From positions 35,000,040 to 35,064,039 of the forward strand of contig OY829546.1 in the NCBI GenBank assembly GCA_963691705.1: a DNA stretch of 64,000 nucleotides, written 5' to 3'. The notes below the pieces were generated by a model. The model did no database searches. It had not been told where the DNA came from and saw nothing but the letters and a program-made list of their open reading frames with translations. This DNA comes from Viola odorata. Its lineage: Eukaryota; Streptophyta; Magnoliopsida; Malpighiales; Violaceae. The stretch's first letter is position 1. Every line of letters starts with the position of its first letter. Made by a program: the position numbers and the translations under genes. This document shows positions 44,481-53,938 of this stretch, one piece after another.

Positions 44481-45288
44481 CTTTAATGATAACCGATCTC
44501 GTGGAGACGGTACATCAAGATAAGACACACCCCAAAGAGTTAGAAACTCTGTTTAGAAACAAGAATCCTATCTTAACGGTCGGGCTGGTGCAGCTAAACC
44601 ATTAAGTAAGGACACGGTTCTAAACGAGAGGACAACGCCTATAAAAGTGAAAATTCCCTAGCCTTGTGATAGCCGTCCAGATCCGACAGCTCACGAGATG
44701 AGGCACTTAGAAAGGCCGATCGAGAGATAAGGGAAACGTGAAGGATCGCGTAATTCCAGCTGGTAACCGGATAAGTAACCCTTGGCGAAATGTAGAGCTG
44801 AGGGAAAACGCGATTCGAAACGGGTTCCGTGATAAAACCTAATGATAGCAGCGAACGGGCTCCTACGGGTAATCACTATCTCTCAAATCTCGTTTTGTTA
44901 CTGATAAATCTACAATTAGAGATGTGCAGAATGCTTCTGAGCAGCGGAAGGAGAGGTGGTCATGATACCGATAGGCTCATCGAAAGGCCAACCCGACATA
45001 GATCTTGGTCTTCTTGGTATAAATACCAAGGATCTGCTCAAGAAAGTAAACGCACCGTGCGGATAAGGCAACCTCAGTGACGAGAGAAGTCTCGCGATGA
45101 GAAAAATAAAAGAGAAATATCGATAAAGGGATTGCCTAGAAATATTAAAGGCATCTCAAGGATTTACAAAGAATCACTGTTCAAAATATTGATGCTGCAA
45201 AGACAAAAGACAAAAGCCAAGCGATATGTGATTGCTGGAGGGAACGGCAAAATATCGCGGCAAATCAGCTCTCGGGGACTTGTCGTTT
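44481..45288. other. Spacer between tandem repeats and antisense gene beta in E
   Basis: No gene is seen. Further degraded repeat units (GTGAAAA, CTTGTGATAGCCG, GCTCACGAGATGAGGCAC) run to about 44710, followed by a piece shared with F (CCAGCTGGTAACCGG, near 44755, compare 60770). The convergent sense and antisense transcripts should end here. Confidence 0.5.
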
Positions 45289-47598
45289 CTAGCCCGCTGC
45301 CTTGGCTTGGCGATAGCCTGCCTCGTTGATATGGGCAGAACTCTGTAGAAAGGCTTTCGCGACATCTTCGCCCTTGTACGCATCTACCCCATGAATTTCT
45401 TCGAAACACTTAACTAGAACACGGGCGGTCTGTTCAGCATGCCACCAGCCCATATCGACTGACTCTTCCGCCAAAGCTGCCTTCTCCTTTTCTAAAGAGG
45501 ACTTCTCATTCTCCAAAGCAGTCACTTTGGCCTGTTCCTCTGACAAAGCTGTTTCCAGGGCGGAATGCTATTTCTGTAAATCGTGGTGAGCCAGCAGTAT
45601 CTTGGAATGATCTGCCAACACCTTTTTCCTTTCCTCTTGCTCCTTGGACAGCTCCGCCGAAACAGAACGAAGGGAAACAGCCCGATGCTTCATCTCCTCC
45701 GCCCAGTAGTGAAATTTCATCATATTGGAGAAAAGGCTAGCACGGAAGGAGTTCACTTGGTCATCTTCCGCCAGGGAAAGGAAAGCTTCCCGTTCTGCAG
45801 ATGAGGCCAGAATTTGAGAAGCCAGCAGGGCAGAAACCTCATCTGAACCATCGCCCCCGATGGCTGCCAAACCACGGGTACAGAAGTCGAACAACTCAAC
45901 CTGATGGGTCACTTCGCCGAGCCCGTTTAATGGACAAAGATCCGCCGCAAAATTGAAAGAGGTTCCGGCTTCATTATAGCGTTGCCGCCAAGGAACGCTA
46001 GAGGGAACGAAAGCCAGAGGACCAGGGGCGCGAACCTGTGAAGAAGAACTGCCCGGGGGCAGGAAGGTACCATGAGGCTGATAGCCCGAAAGGTCATGAA
46101 AGACGTCTTGATAGCCTAAAGAAGAGGAATAATGATGCACAGGCCCGCCAAAGGAACTGGGCGAAGCACCAAAGGGGTCCGCACCGCCTAGGTTCCCCAA
46201 ATCTTCCACGGAATGTCTACCTGGAGGAACCACTGCGGAATCAGGAACGTTAACGGAACCACCTTCCCCCGCGATGTTAGAGGAGGGTATGTTCTCATCC
46301 TCGCCTTCTATCCGGGCCCTCTTCGCAGAACCCCTCAGCACATAAGTGAGATTCATATTGCCTGAAGGAGCGGACGCAGTAACTACAACGGCCTCCTGCA
46401 AGGAGTACAAATTGAGAAAAGAAAAATAGATCAAATGACGACAGATATTGAGAAAGAAAAAACACGCTTACGGTAGCGGTGTTGAGGGAAGATAGTGCCT
46501 CAGAAGAACCTGCAGCGTCGGGAGAAGGAGTAAGAGTGGCGATACTCCGTGTTCTTTTCTTCTTTTTTCCTCTGGCAATGGCCTTAGGAGCCTGAGAAGA
46601 CGAGGGAGCAGCAACGGTCACGATGGGAACACCTTCAGGGATGCCAGTATTCCCTTCGCCAACTGAGGAGGAGGATACATGAGCGAGATTCGCGGAAGTA
46701 GCCGGAAGCTCAGAAGGATTATCAGTGGCCTCTGAATCGAGCTTTTCCTTTTCCTCTCTATTACGAGCTCTCCTTAAGCGTGTTCTTACGCTTTCGGGTT
46801 TATAGTCAGGATCCGTCGCTGCAAAATCACAAAATAACGTCAGCGTTAGTATCAGCGATGAAAGGGAAAGGTAGCGCGATACTCACGTCTAACGCACTCC
46901 TGAATGGCCATTCTGCAGGCCGTGAGTCGAATATGAACGCTGATCTCCAGTTGGAGTAAGGTGTTTAACCATCCTTGTTCACGAGCGGGAAGTGTCCCTG
47001 GTCGACTCCAAACGCCATCTTGGACGTCCTGGTTGAACCCAGAACGCCACTCGGGACCAGGAGCGTCAGGAAAATTTATCAGAAAGAACTCCTTTTTCCA
47101 AGCCTCAACAGAAGACTCAATATGGAGCAACTTCCAAGTAAAAGACTTGAGAGAATCATCGTCAAAGCGAGGCGATATGGTTATCACACCCCGGCACTTC
47201 ATCAATTTAAAAAGGGATCTAAGCAACAAAAGAGAAGGGGAAGTGATCCCCTTATATCTACAGAGTTCCAAGAAAGCATAAACACAGCAATATGCATTTG
47301 GGGCTAACTGGGCAGGATTGAAATTGCCAGCAATAAGCAAACCCTTGACGAAAGAATCGATAGGGAACCGGAAATCGTAGCAAAACATCTGGGCATATAA
47401 CACCCTTTGATTACCGGTCAGAACGCTGTTTAAACGAACCGACCCAGGGGCAACAACAGCTTGGTAACCGTCAGGAATAACGGCACCGTGAGCAGCCAAA
47501 TGCTCCCGGAGAATGGCCTCCGTGGTAATAACACTGACCGTGGTATCCATTTTCTTCTCATCGATGGATTTCGACTCAGAACGGCGAGTCTTTGCCAT
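45289..47598 (-). pseudogene. Antisense gene beta in E (three exons, one stop)
   Basis: The ATG is at 47598. Exons 47598-46887, 46818-46472 and 46395-45289 are joined by GT-AG introns of 68 and 76 bases in phases 1 and 0. The total is 722 codons including the stop. N-terminal domain: RVLYAQMFCYDFRFP, NFNPAQLAP, YCCVYAFLELCRYK, ITISPRFDDDSLKSFTWKLLH, SSVEAWKKEFF, EWRSGFN. Exon 2 is Arg/Lys-rich (RLRRARNREEKEK; KKKKRTR). Exon 3 holds a Ser/Gly-rich part, FFxNMMKFHYWAEEM-like and long coiled-coil segments, ending AYKGEDVAKAF. A TAG at 45567-45565 is the only defect. The domain resembles PF04195 (Transposase_28), found in plant gypsy elements. The role is unknown; nuclear or DNA-binding is inferred from basic tracts. 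Confidence 0.85.
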
Positions 47599-48002
47599 GA
47601 CAGGACTAAGGAAATAGAAATGAAGAAGACGAGGGAAAGGAAGGGAAGTACCTTTGGAAGGAAAGAACTTCGAAAGCCTTGAATGGAGGTGAGAAGGACA
47701 AGACGGCTGAGAGATAATATGAAAAAGTGGAGTGAAAAAGAAAAGGGAAGAAATAAAGAGGGTTTATAACCCTAGTAATTAAAAGGAAACGACGGATGCT
47801 GCAGTCGTTGTGTCGAAGCGGCATGAGGGATAAGACTCAAGCAATGAGTACGACTCTAGAAGAAGCGCGGCAAACGCTTCGATCTGGTTAAAATTTCTAA
47901 ACACGCTAAGGTGAAGCGGCAGAAGAAACGAACACGTGTGTCGGCACCATCATGACTTTTCCCGCGCATCGACGGAAGGGTCGCGAGCATTAAATGCTCT
48001 GA
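47599..48002 (-). promoter_or_regulatory. Promoter of antisense gene beta in E
   Basis: On the - strand, moving towards the ATG: the palindrome GAGCATTTAATGCTC (47999-47985), a CACGTG G-box (47938-47933), then CTAGGGTTATAAACC with TATAAA at 47768-47763, 165 bases before the ATG. Order and spacing match beta in C and F. Confidence 0.65.
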
Positions 48003-48034
48003 AAAGTAGATGTGACTTTTGATAAAAAGCAAAA

Positions 48035-48161
48035 GCGATATCGCAAGAAAGGAAATAATGCAAATCGGCGTTGAATAAAAGAACAGTTCTCAAGACAGCA
48101 AGAGAGCGAAATAAAATAAGATATCGCCCAAAGAGCAAAGTACCGATATCGCCTCGCGATA
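48035..48161. promoter_or_regulatory. TATCGC array between alpha and beta in E
   Basis: TATCGC at 48039, 48122 and 48147 and GCGATA at 48035 and 48156, some overlapping as GCGATATCGC, all lie within 127 bases. The same hexamer is dense in the E LTR. It could be a binding site for an element-encoded protein; no direct evidence. Confidence 0.45.
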
Positions 48162-48214
48162 GGACGTTATTACAAGACATGGAAAACAAATAGCAATGTT
48201 CTTCAATGGATCAA

Positions 48215-50457
48215 TTAAGAGTCATCGCATGCCTCGCTGTCATCATTCCCTTGCTTTTCCCCAGAAGGAGGAAAACTCCTTTCGCCTTCACTAAGATCTT
48301 TAATTTTTTGAGAGGCGTAATCGGCCAGCATGGATGAATCGACAGCGCCTCGGACATGGAGATCCTTAAACCCTGCGATACAAACCTCGATGGTCTTATT
48401 CTTCCACCAGGCTATCCTCGAAGGAACTTTGGCCAAATCGGCATCGCGAGATGACAACTCTTCGCGGAGGAAGACATTCTTTTTATCAGCCACCACCAGT
48501 TCCGCCTCCATTAGCTCTGCTCTCGCCTTCCCCTTCGACTTCTCCCGAGAAAGTTCACCGCGACAATCCTCCAACTCCGCCCGAGTTCGTTCTTGCAACT
48601 GCGATAGCTCCTTCGCCTTCGCCAAAGCCGCGTCTAATTGTTCCTGCAAATCCGAACAGGGTCGAGTTTTGTTACGCTGGCCTTCAAGAAAGTAATGAAA
48701 TTTCCGAAAGCTGGCCAGCATGTCGTTCATAAGGTGTGACTGTCGTGTCTCGGGAGCATGCTGTAAAAACTCTTCCCTGTCCTTGGAAGAAGTAAACATT
48801 TGTCCCACTATGGGACCCACGGGCTCTTCTCGCGATAACGGATCCGATATTCCTAAGGCACGAAGCCCGTCAGTGCCGAAAGAGGACAAATCCAGCTGAT
48901 ATCCAGTAGGGCCCTGGGACCTCTGAGGAGAAAGGTTGGCGATGTAAGGAGGGGAACAATTTTTTGCGCAATCACCAACGCCCGAAATTGAAGACAGAAA
49001 CAAAAGAGGAGGCTTCCGTGGGAGAAATTCAGGAGGAACGCTTAAACTCGAAACTGGTGGGGTTGTCTCTGGGATAAAAGAACCTATCGGGGAAGCAGGA
49101 TGGCCCGACGATAAAGGAGAGGTCGCGGCTACCGAGGTCTCATTGTTTTCGATAGAAACGGCGGAAGGCACCCTGATAGCTTTGATATTTTTCACCACTT
49201 GCGAAGTACTCGCGGCATGAGAAGCGTTAATATTCTCGGAGGGGGCCGCGTTAACTCCCTTCAAAGGGGGAACTGGGGGTTTAGTTTTCTCTGTGCGAAC
49301 CTTCTTTACGAGACGCCCCGTCTCTTCTGCAATTTCTTCGCTATCGTCCTCAGCCGATTCCGCCGTGTCATCATTCTTCCTCGACCTAAGTTTCATCCTT
49401 TGGGCAATAGTAGCGTGACGTAATTCAGGACCAGTGTCCATGCTCTCGCTATCGCTGTCGATTTTCTCAAACACAGGATCGCCTTGAGCTACCCTCTTGC
49501 CACGGGAAGGAAGCCAATTTTCAAGGAAACAAGAAGGTCGAGTGGAGGCTCTGCGAGTTGTGACGGTTTTAGTCCGTCCCCTTCTAGGCGGAATGGGTGG
49601 GCGGCGGGAGTTTTTAGGCGGAGGAGAAGGAGGCAGCGACTGGAGAGGTGTTACGTTCAAAGGGGCGTCACCTTCCCCAAAAGAACTACTCTCAGCGTTA
49701 CCTGCCAACAAAACATATTAGCAAATTAAGAAGAGTGAAGCGATAAAGAAGAAAAAGGAAACTCACCCACAACGCACTCTGACAAGGGCCTGAACCGAGC
49801 AAACTCCCGGATACGGAAAGACCGTTCTATTTCTAACAAGGCGCTAACGTTGGAAACATCCTGGCTTGACAGCGCTTCCGGTCTTTTCCAAACGCCACTA
49901 TTGATTTTTCGATTGAAACCCCCGCGCCAGAGCCGTGACGGCAAACGGAGGGTGAAAAAGCCAGACTTCCAGTCATCTACGTGTTCCTCAAAACCTTGAA
50001 AGTTCCGCCAGAACAGTTGCACAACGACATCATCCCATCTGGGGGTAATATCTACCAGGCAGTCGCGACAACTCAAGACAAAGAATGTGCGGAATAGATC
50101 AAGCGATGGAGCAAATATACGCTTCATCTCGCACGAACGAAGGAAAGCGTAAATACCACACCAAGAGGGTGGAGTAATCTGGACGGGATTAAGGTCGTAA
50201 TGATCTAGCAGTTTCAACAGAGAAGTATGGAGTGGGAAACGGAATCCGTAAGTAAACATCTTGAAATAAACTAACCGGAATGTTCCCCACATGGCGTCAG
50301 GCAGCCGAGTGTCCTTCAAAGAAACAAAAGGGCGATAGCCCGTGGGAAAAGTAATATCACTCTCCTCTAATTCAACCCTCAAAACCTCATTACAATTGAA
50401 TATGCTGCGAGTTCGCCTAGCTTCGGGATCTATGGGGTTTTCAGCAGTTGAAGACAT
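48215..50457 (-). CDS. Antisense gene alpha in E (intact, one intron)
   Basis: The ATG at 50457 gives exon 1, 50457-49767, and exon 2, 49701-48215, with a 65-base GT-AG intron in phase 1, for 725 residues and no stop. The N-terminal 230 residues form the Transposase_28-like domain (FRLVYFKMFTYGFRFP, DLNPVQITPPSWCGIYAFL, VDITPRWDD, FWRNFQGFEEHVDDWKSGFF, LWRGGFN). The middle is acidic or basic low complexity with an ENWLPSRGKR motif and SPIGSFIPE. After FGTDGLRALGISDPLSREEP come a coiled coil (about residues 585-660, LDAALAKAKELSQLQERTRAELEDCRGEL) and a tail with WWKNKT. An open, spliced frame this long, antisense in a young element and kept in C, argues for selection on the protein. The biochemical role is unknown. 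Confidence 0.88.
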
Positions 50458-50760
50458 AAGGGACAGTAAAAGTAAATCTACGGCGGTAGAAGGAGTAAAT
50501 ACCTGGAGCAAAAAGCCAGTAAGCCGGTCGCCGGCACCAGTGAGTGGTCGCGGAAAAACCTCTCGAAGAAAAGAAGTGCAGAAGAGAGAGAAAATGTGCA
50601 AAAACTCAAAATATTCGCAGAAGCAGTAAAAGAGAGAGATGATTTCCTTATAAAGGAAAGCCTGAAGAAGAGACAGCCTGTAAAAATGAAACACGTACAG
50701 AACAGAAAAAGACACGTGGATAGTCGTTTGTGTCTTCTGAAAGAAAACAGTTACCGATTA
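50458..50760 (-). promoter_or_regulatory. Promoter of antisense gene alpha in E
   Basis: On the - strand, CCACGTGTC (50719-50711) and ACGTGTTTC (about 50695-50687) are followed by CTTTATAAGGAAAT (about 50656-50643), roughly 190 bases before the ATG. The paired ACGTG boxes and the TATA block match C at 12591-12675. Confidence 0.6.
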
Positions 50761-50923
50761 GAAGTTGAAGGCAGTTACCCGTAGCGAAAGGGACGCATCC
50801 GCGTTAACCCGGAACGCTCAGAAGAAACAATAAGTAAGCGATGAAAAGCGAAAAGGAAGTAAAACCATCATTCATTATTATGAGAAAGGCCATACGGCAT
50901 CTACAAAAAGAAGGATTAAGGCC

Positions 50924-51382
50924 CTACTCATCACTGTCGGACCAAGTAACGTCGTAGCAATAGACTACGTCCTCCTCGTCATCGCCACCCCAGAATGGTG
51001 AATCCACAATAACAGGGGGAGAAGACTCACTGACCTCCTTTCCAGCGGCAGAAGTCAACTTGGGTAACTCCTCCTTAACGCCTGGCGATACTGCCCCGGC
51101 GGCCGAGCAAGCAGAGGGAGCCCACAGAGGTGATTCCTGCGGAGGGGGAGACGGTTTTTTCTCCTCCCTAGCCAGAGAAGCCAGAGAGTCGAAAAATGAC
51201 TTAGAGGCCTGGGCAGCCTCCTTCCTTCGTCGTTCAACTTCCTTCCTCCGCCTCTTGCGACATCGCCGGCGGACAACCGGCCTCCAAGGAGGCGATGGGG
51301 GAGGATTATCTGTGTCAGGGGTGGTCGGAGGAGTTGGCGGTGAATTCCCCGAAGCCGTACCTAGCAAATAAGAATCAGCCAT
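50924..51382 (-). CDS. Antisense gene gamma in E (intact)
   Basis: This encodes a 152-residue protein starting MADSYLLGTASGNSPPTPPT. It has an Arg/Lys-rich stretch (RPVVRRRCRKRRRKEVERRRK), a Ser/Pro-rich middle and an acidic end with GGDDEEDVVYCYDVTWSD. The start, basic tract and YCYD end are shared with gamma in C, while the middle is not. I know no family with this layout. The basic tract could be a nuclear localisation or RNA-binding signal. No obvious intron. A TATA-like CTCTTTAATGAGG lies about 75 bases upstream in the place of the strong TATATATAA of C. Confidence 0.72.
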   Translation of the reverse strand: MADSYLLGTASGNSPPTPPTTPDTDNPPPSPPWRPVVRRRCRKRRRKEVERRRKEAAQASKSFFDSLASLAREEKKPSPPPQESPLWAPSACSAAGAVSPGVKEELPKLTSAAGKEVSESSPPVIVDSPFWGGDDEEDVVYCYDVTWSDSDE

Positions 51383-51858
51383 GAGACTTGCAGAGGACCT
51401 ATAACAAAGAAAAATGAAGGAGAAAGAAATGGATAAGAATGAAGGAGGAAAAGCCTCATTAAAGAGCCGGGAAAAGAAGAAAAGAGACTCTTCGATCCTC
51501 CAACCCGACTCTTGAAGATTGGCACATATACAGTCTGGAATGCAAATATAGATTTGCAGTCACGCCTGTTGAAATCTCGCGCAATTCAAGAATAATTATA
51601 ATCTCGGTCAATCAGTTGTTATAATGAGGACGGCGCGGAGTTAAGGCAGAACGATCGGCAGAAAAACCGCCCAATAGCAAGACTGTTTTCAGTTGGGCTA
51701 AGAATATCCTCTTGGAAAACGACAAAGAGCGCAGTAAAGAAGAAGAACAGTTGCGAGAGGGAATGAGGAAAATACTTTATTTATTACGGCCTAGTGACCG
51801 GAAGATACATTGACAAGATAAGGGGAAAAGAGAAAAGGCCCAAAGGGAGCCATCACTA

Positions 51859-52236
51859 TCAGGCGTCAGAACCAGCATCCTCGGGCACCTTAGGAAGGTC
51901 CCTCAAGGAATCCATGACCAGGATAAGATCATGGGAAGTAGCTCTCATCCCCTTCAGGCAGCACCCCAACATGTCCTTACGCTGCTGCAGCATGGCAATC
52001 ACCACCTGAATCCGAGCGATGGAGGCGGACAGCTTTGATACGCTCTCCAAAGGACTGAAGTCCTCCAGGGAAATGGCCCCTAGCCGGGAATAAAGCGGAG
52101 TCAGCATCCCTTGCAGCTCCAGAATATCCTCAGAAGTCTTGACCAGCATGTTCTCCAGGAAACTGACGTCGCCGTCATTGAGGTTCCTGAGTGAGTGACC
52201 CTTGGAGAGAAGAAAATTCTTAGTCAAATTATCCAT
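51859..52236 (-). CDS. Antisense gene delta in E (intact)
   Basis: This encodes a 125-residue protein: MDNLTKNFLLSKGHSLRNL, DGDVSFLENM, KTSEDILELQGMLTPLYSRL, SKLSASIARIQVVIAMLQQRKDMLGCCLKGM, ending VPEDAGSDA. It is predicted by eye to be mostly helical with heptad hydrophobics, so it may oligomerise. It aligns end to end with the broken delta of C. TATAAAT at 52292-52286 is about 50 bases before the ATG. The family is unknown. It is the antisense gene nearest the 3' LTR. Confidence 0.75.
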   Translation of the reverse strand: MDNLTKNFLLSKGHSLRNLNDGDVSFLENMLVKTSEDILELQGMLTPLYSRLGAISLEDFSPLESVSKLSASIARIQVVIAMLQQRKDMLGCCLKGMRATSHDLILVMDSLRDLPKVPEDAGSDA

Positions 52237-53163
52237 GATGCTAGCTGATAAAGATGAGGAGAACGTGGGTGGAGAAAGCTCTCCGATTTATAGGCTCCAG
52301 TGAAGGGAGGCCTTGGGAAAAGAGATTGAGGTCCTCAAAAGACGAGCCGCCCCGATAACCTCGAGGATTGATAAGCGTAAACGAAAGGGACGGGTGACAT
52401 TCACGATACAGATACCGGAAGGAGTACGAGGCAGAATCTGAAAAACGTTGAGAGGCACGATATCACTGGTAGCCCTAACGCTAAAACCATAAGGTTACCG
52501 ATATCCACAGTGTAAGGCCGCGTTGATGTCGCCGGTGGCCTTGGATGCGTAAAACCGCGATGACATCACAGGCGTCTGGTGGTATGAAGCCGCGATAACC
52601 ATAAGGTAGCTGATGGTATAAAGCCACGCTGATACTGCTGTTTTCTCGAGTGTAAAAGAAAAATTGGGCACGTGTGACCTTGAACCTCTGTAAGTATAAA
52701 GTTTGCTAACTTCTATATAAGTTTCTATCTCCTCTGTGCCTTTGCAGAACACTTGGAAGGACGATAGACCCAAAATATATGCCAGCCCATGGTGCGGCCT
52801 GGTTGAATATACGCGACGATATCGCAAGCGACCTATCGACGGTCCTTCTATGACTCGAACGAAGCTGAGACTTCATAAGTCCTATTGAAAGGCCAAATGG
52901 GCCAGTATCGCTGAATAAAAGTGATGCCTTCAGAATCACGAGCGCCCCAGCGGCCTCCTAGTAGAATTCTTAACGTCCCGAGGAGACGGGTCTTTTTGAC
53001 AAGAAACAAGGACGAACTTGACCGAGTTAGTGGAAAGTTGTGGATCTAAGCCCTCGTTCCGCATTAGGATTGATCAGCCTTTGAACGATAAAGAAAGCCC
53101 AAGCCCTCTGTGGAAATATCGCCTCATGACAGAGCAAAACCCTATCTAAAGATATCAGACATG
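52237..53163 (-). promoter_or_regulatory. Upstream region of the antisense cassette in E
   Basis: This is about 920 non-coding bases between delta and the 3' LTR. It contains degenerate repeats around GATAACC/GATATCG (near 52350-52620, such as CCGCGATAACCATAAGGTA then AGCCACGCTGATAC) and TATCGC at 52820 and 53117. No open frame resembles a protein family. Confidence 0.4.
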
Positions 53164-53207
53164 GATAGCCCTTGGTGAACACTCGGGCTAGTTTTCAGTT
53201 GGGCTTA
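53164..53207 (+). promoter_or_regulatory. Conserved block before the 3' LTR of E
   Basis: It is the counterpart of 10771-10728 in C: TAGCCCTTGGTGAACACTCG at the start and GTTTTCAGTTGGGCTTA up to the LTR. There is no purine tract at the expected place. Strong conservation beside otherwise diverged DNA suggests a function, probably in plus-strand priming or 3' end formation. Confidence 0.7.
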
Positions 53208-53742
53208 TGATAACAATTGGAATGCTCCTGACGGCAATATTGTAGCCACGGCATCTATCCTTGACGAGTTTCTATACGCTTCCCTGAAAAACCAACCTAT
53301 CGCCCGGGCCGGCGGAAGTTTCCTAGGATGGTCGACTTCAGTGGGGGGGATCTCATGCATCTTTACGCGCACGGCGTCATCCCATCCTAGGGGAACGAAG
53401 AGGATGTCGCTCCTGATAGGCCTTACGTGATTATCGCCCGCGATGGCTCACCCATTATCGCTGGAGGCGATATCTTCGGACGATGCTTATGGCTGCACCC
53501 TTATCGCTGTCAGGTATCGCCAACTTCGGCCTATAAATTCCCCCAACTTTCCAAACAGAAGGTAAGATCGGGATCATCTTGGAGAACCTCTACCATTCTA
53601 AAAACTCGAACTGACTTAAGCATCGGAGTGTCTACGCCGGAGTCCCCCTCCAGCGCTTTGCAGGTATCTCCGACGCCGATCGCTTCCCCTCCGACTAGCT
53701 GCAGCAGCCGTTTCCGACCAGAAGAGATATCGGATCTTATCA
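53208..53742 (+). repeat. 3' LTR of element E
   Basis: It is nearly identical to 37670-38205. Differences by hand: C to T and one G fewer in the G run after GACTTCAG, T to C in CCTTATGTG, C to G in CTTATCGCTG (losing one TATCGC), T to A in CCCATCTTT, and G to A in CTCCGGCGC. It is followed by the duplicated GTACC. Confidence 0.95.
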
Positions 53743-53804
53743 GTACCCCCTTACCTAACTCTTGGAACGTAGCTCGTTTGAAACTATACCATGCTAGAGT
53801 CTAA
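53743..53804 (+). pseudogene. Last codons of the D pol
   Basis: The frame (duplicated GTACC, then CCC TTA CCT and so on) completes the Pol C-terminus PLPNSWNVARLKLYHARV and stops at 53802-53804. It continues exactly the codon series broken at 37669. This is the proof that D once read straight through. Confidence 0.92.
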
Positions 53805-53938
53805 CACACTTACTGCACCTTTTGTTAATCTCAGCCCTAACTTATGCTAACGCTCGAATAGAGAATATTCTTGTGTGTTTTGTGGTTGATTATGTGCAGA
53901 TAATAATGGGTGCCAGGAGTGAAAAGTCCTATCCTTGT
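53805..53938 (+). other. Post-pol region of D up to the F insertion
   Basis: It begins like the E and F post-pol region (CTAACGCTCGAATAG, GTGCAGATAATAATGGG) and ends in the first post-pol repeat unit (GGAGTGAAAAGTCCTATCCT), broken by the F LTR at 53939. Confidence 0.8.

Larger units (their letters stand above)
37670..53742 (+). mobile_element. Element E: youngest, nearly intact Tat-type element with antisense cassette
   Basis: It is 16.07 kb long. The LTRs (536 and 535 bases) differ by 5 substitutions and 1 indel by hand count, and the flanks carry the duplication GTACC (37665-37669 and 53743-53747). The sense genes have only a 1-base deletion at the protease site, one nonsense codon and a substituted integrase residue. 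The antisense genes delta, gamma and alpha are fully open, and beta has one stop. With a rate of 1.3e-8 per site per year (a value used for grasses, an assumption here) the LTR divergence would mean roughly 0.4 million years. Confidence 0.95.
8795..53938 (+). mobile_element. Element D: old Tat-type Ty3/gypsy element, interrupted by C, E and F
   Basis: The pieces of D are LTR remnant 8795-8917, gag 9006-10229, gag 33203-34100, pol 34101-37669, pol end 53743-53804 and 3' region 53805-53938. Each junction is exact: the codon series resumes across C (duplicated CCCAC) and across E (duplicated GTACC). D therefore was one continuous element before the insertions. It carries many stops and deletions and is the oldest member of the nest. 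Its antisense module and 3' LTR should lie beyond the window, on the far side of F. Confidence 0.9.

Noticed and set aside
53427..53804. 125-codon frame spanning E LTR and D pol end
   Set aside because: It is an accidental fusion created by the insertion; only the last 20 codons are true pol.
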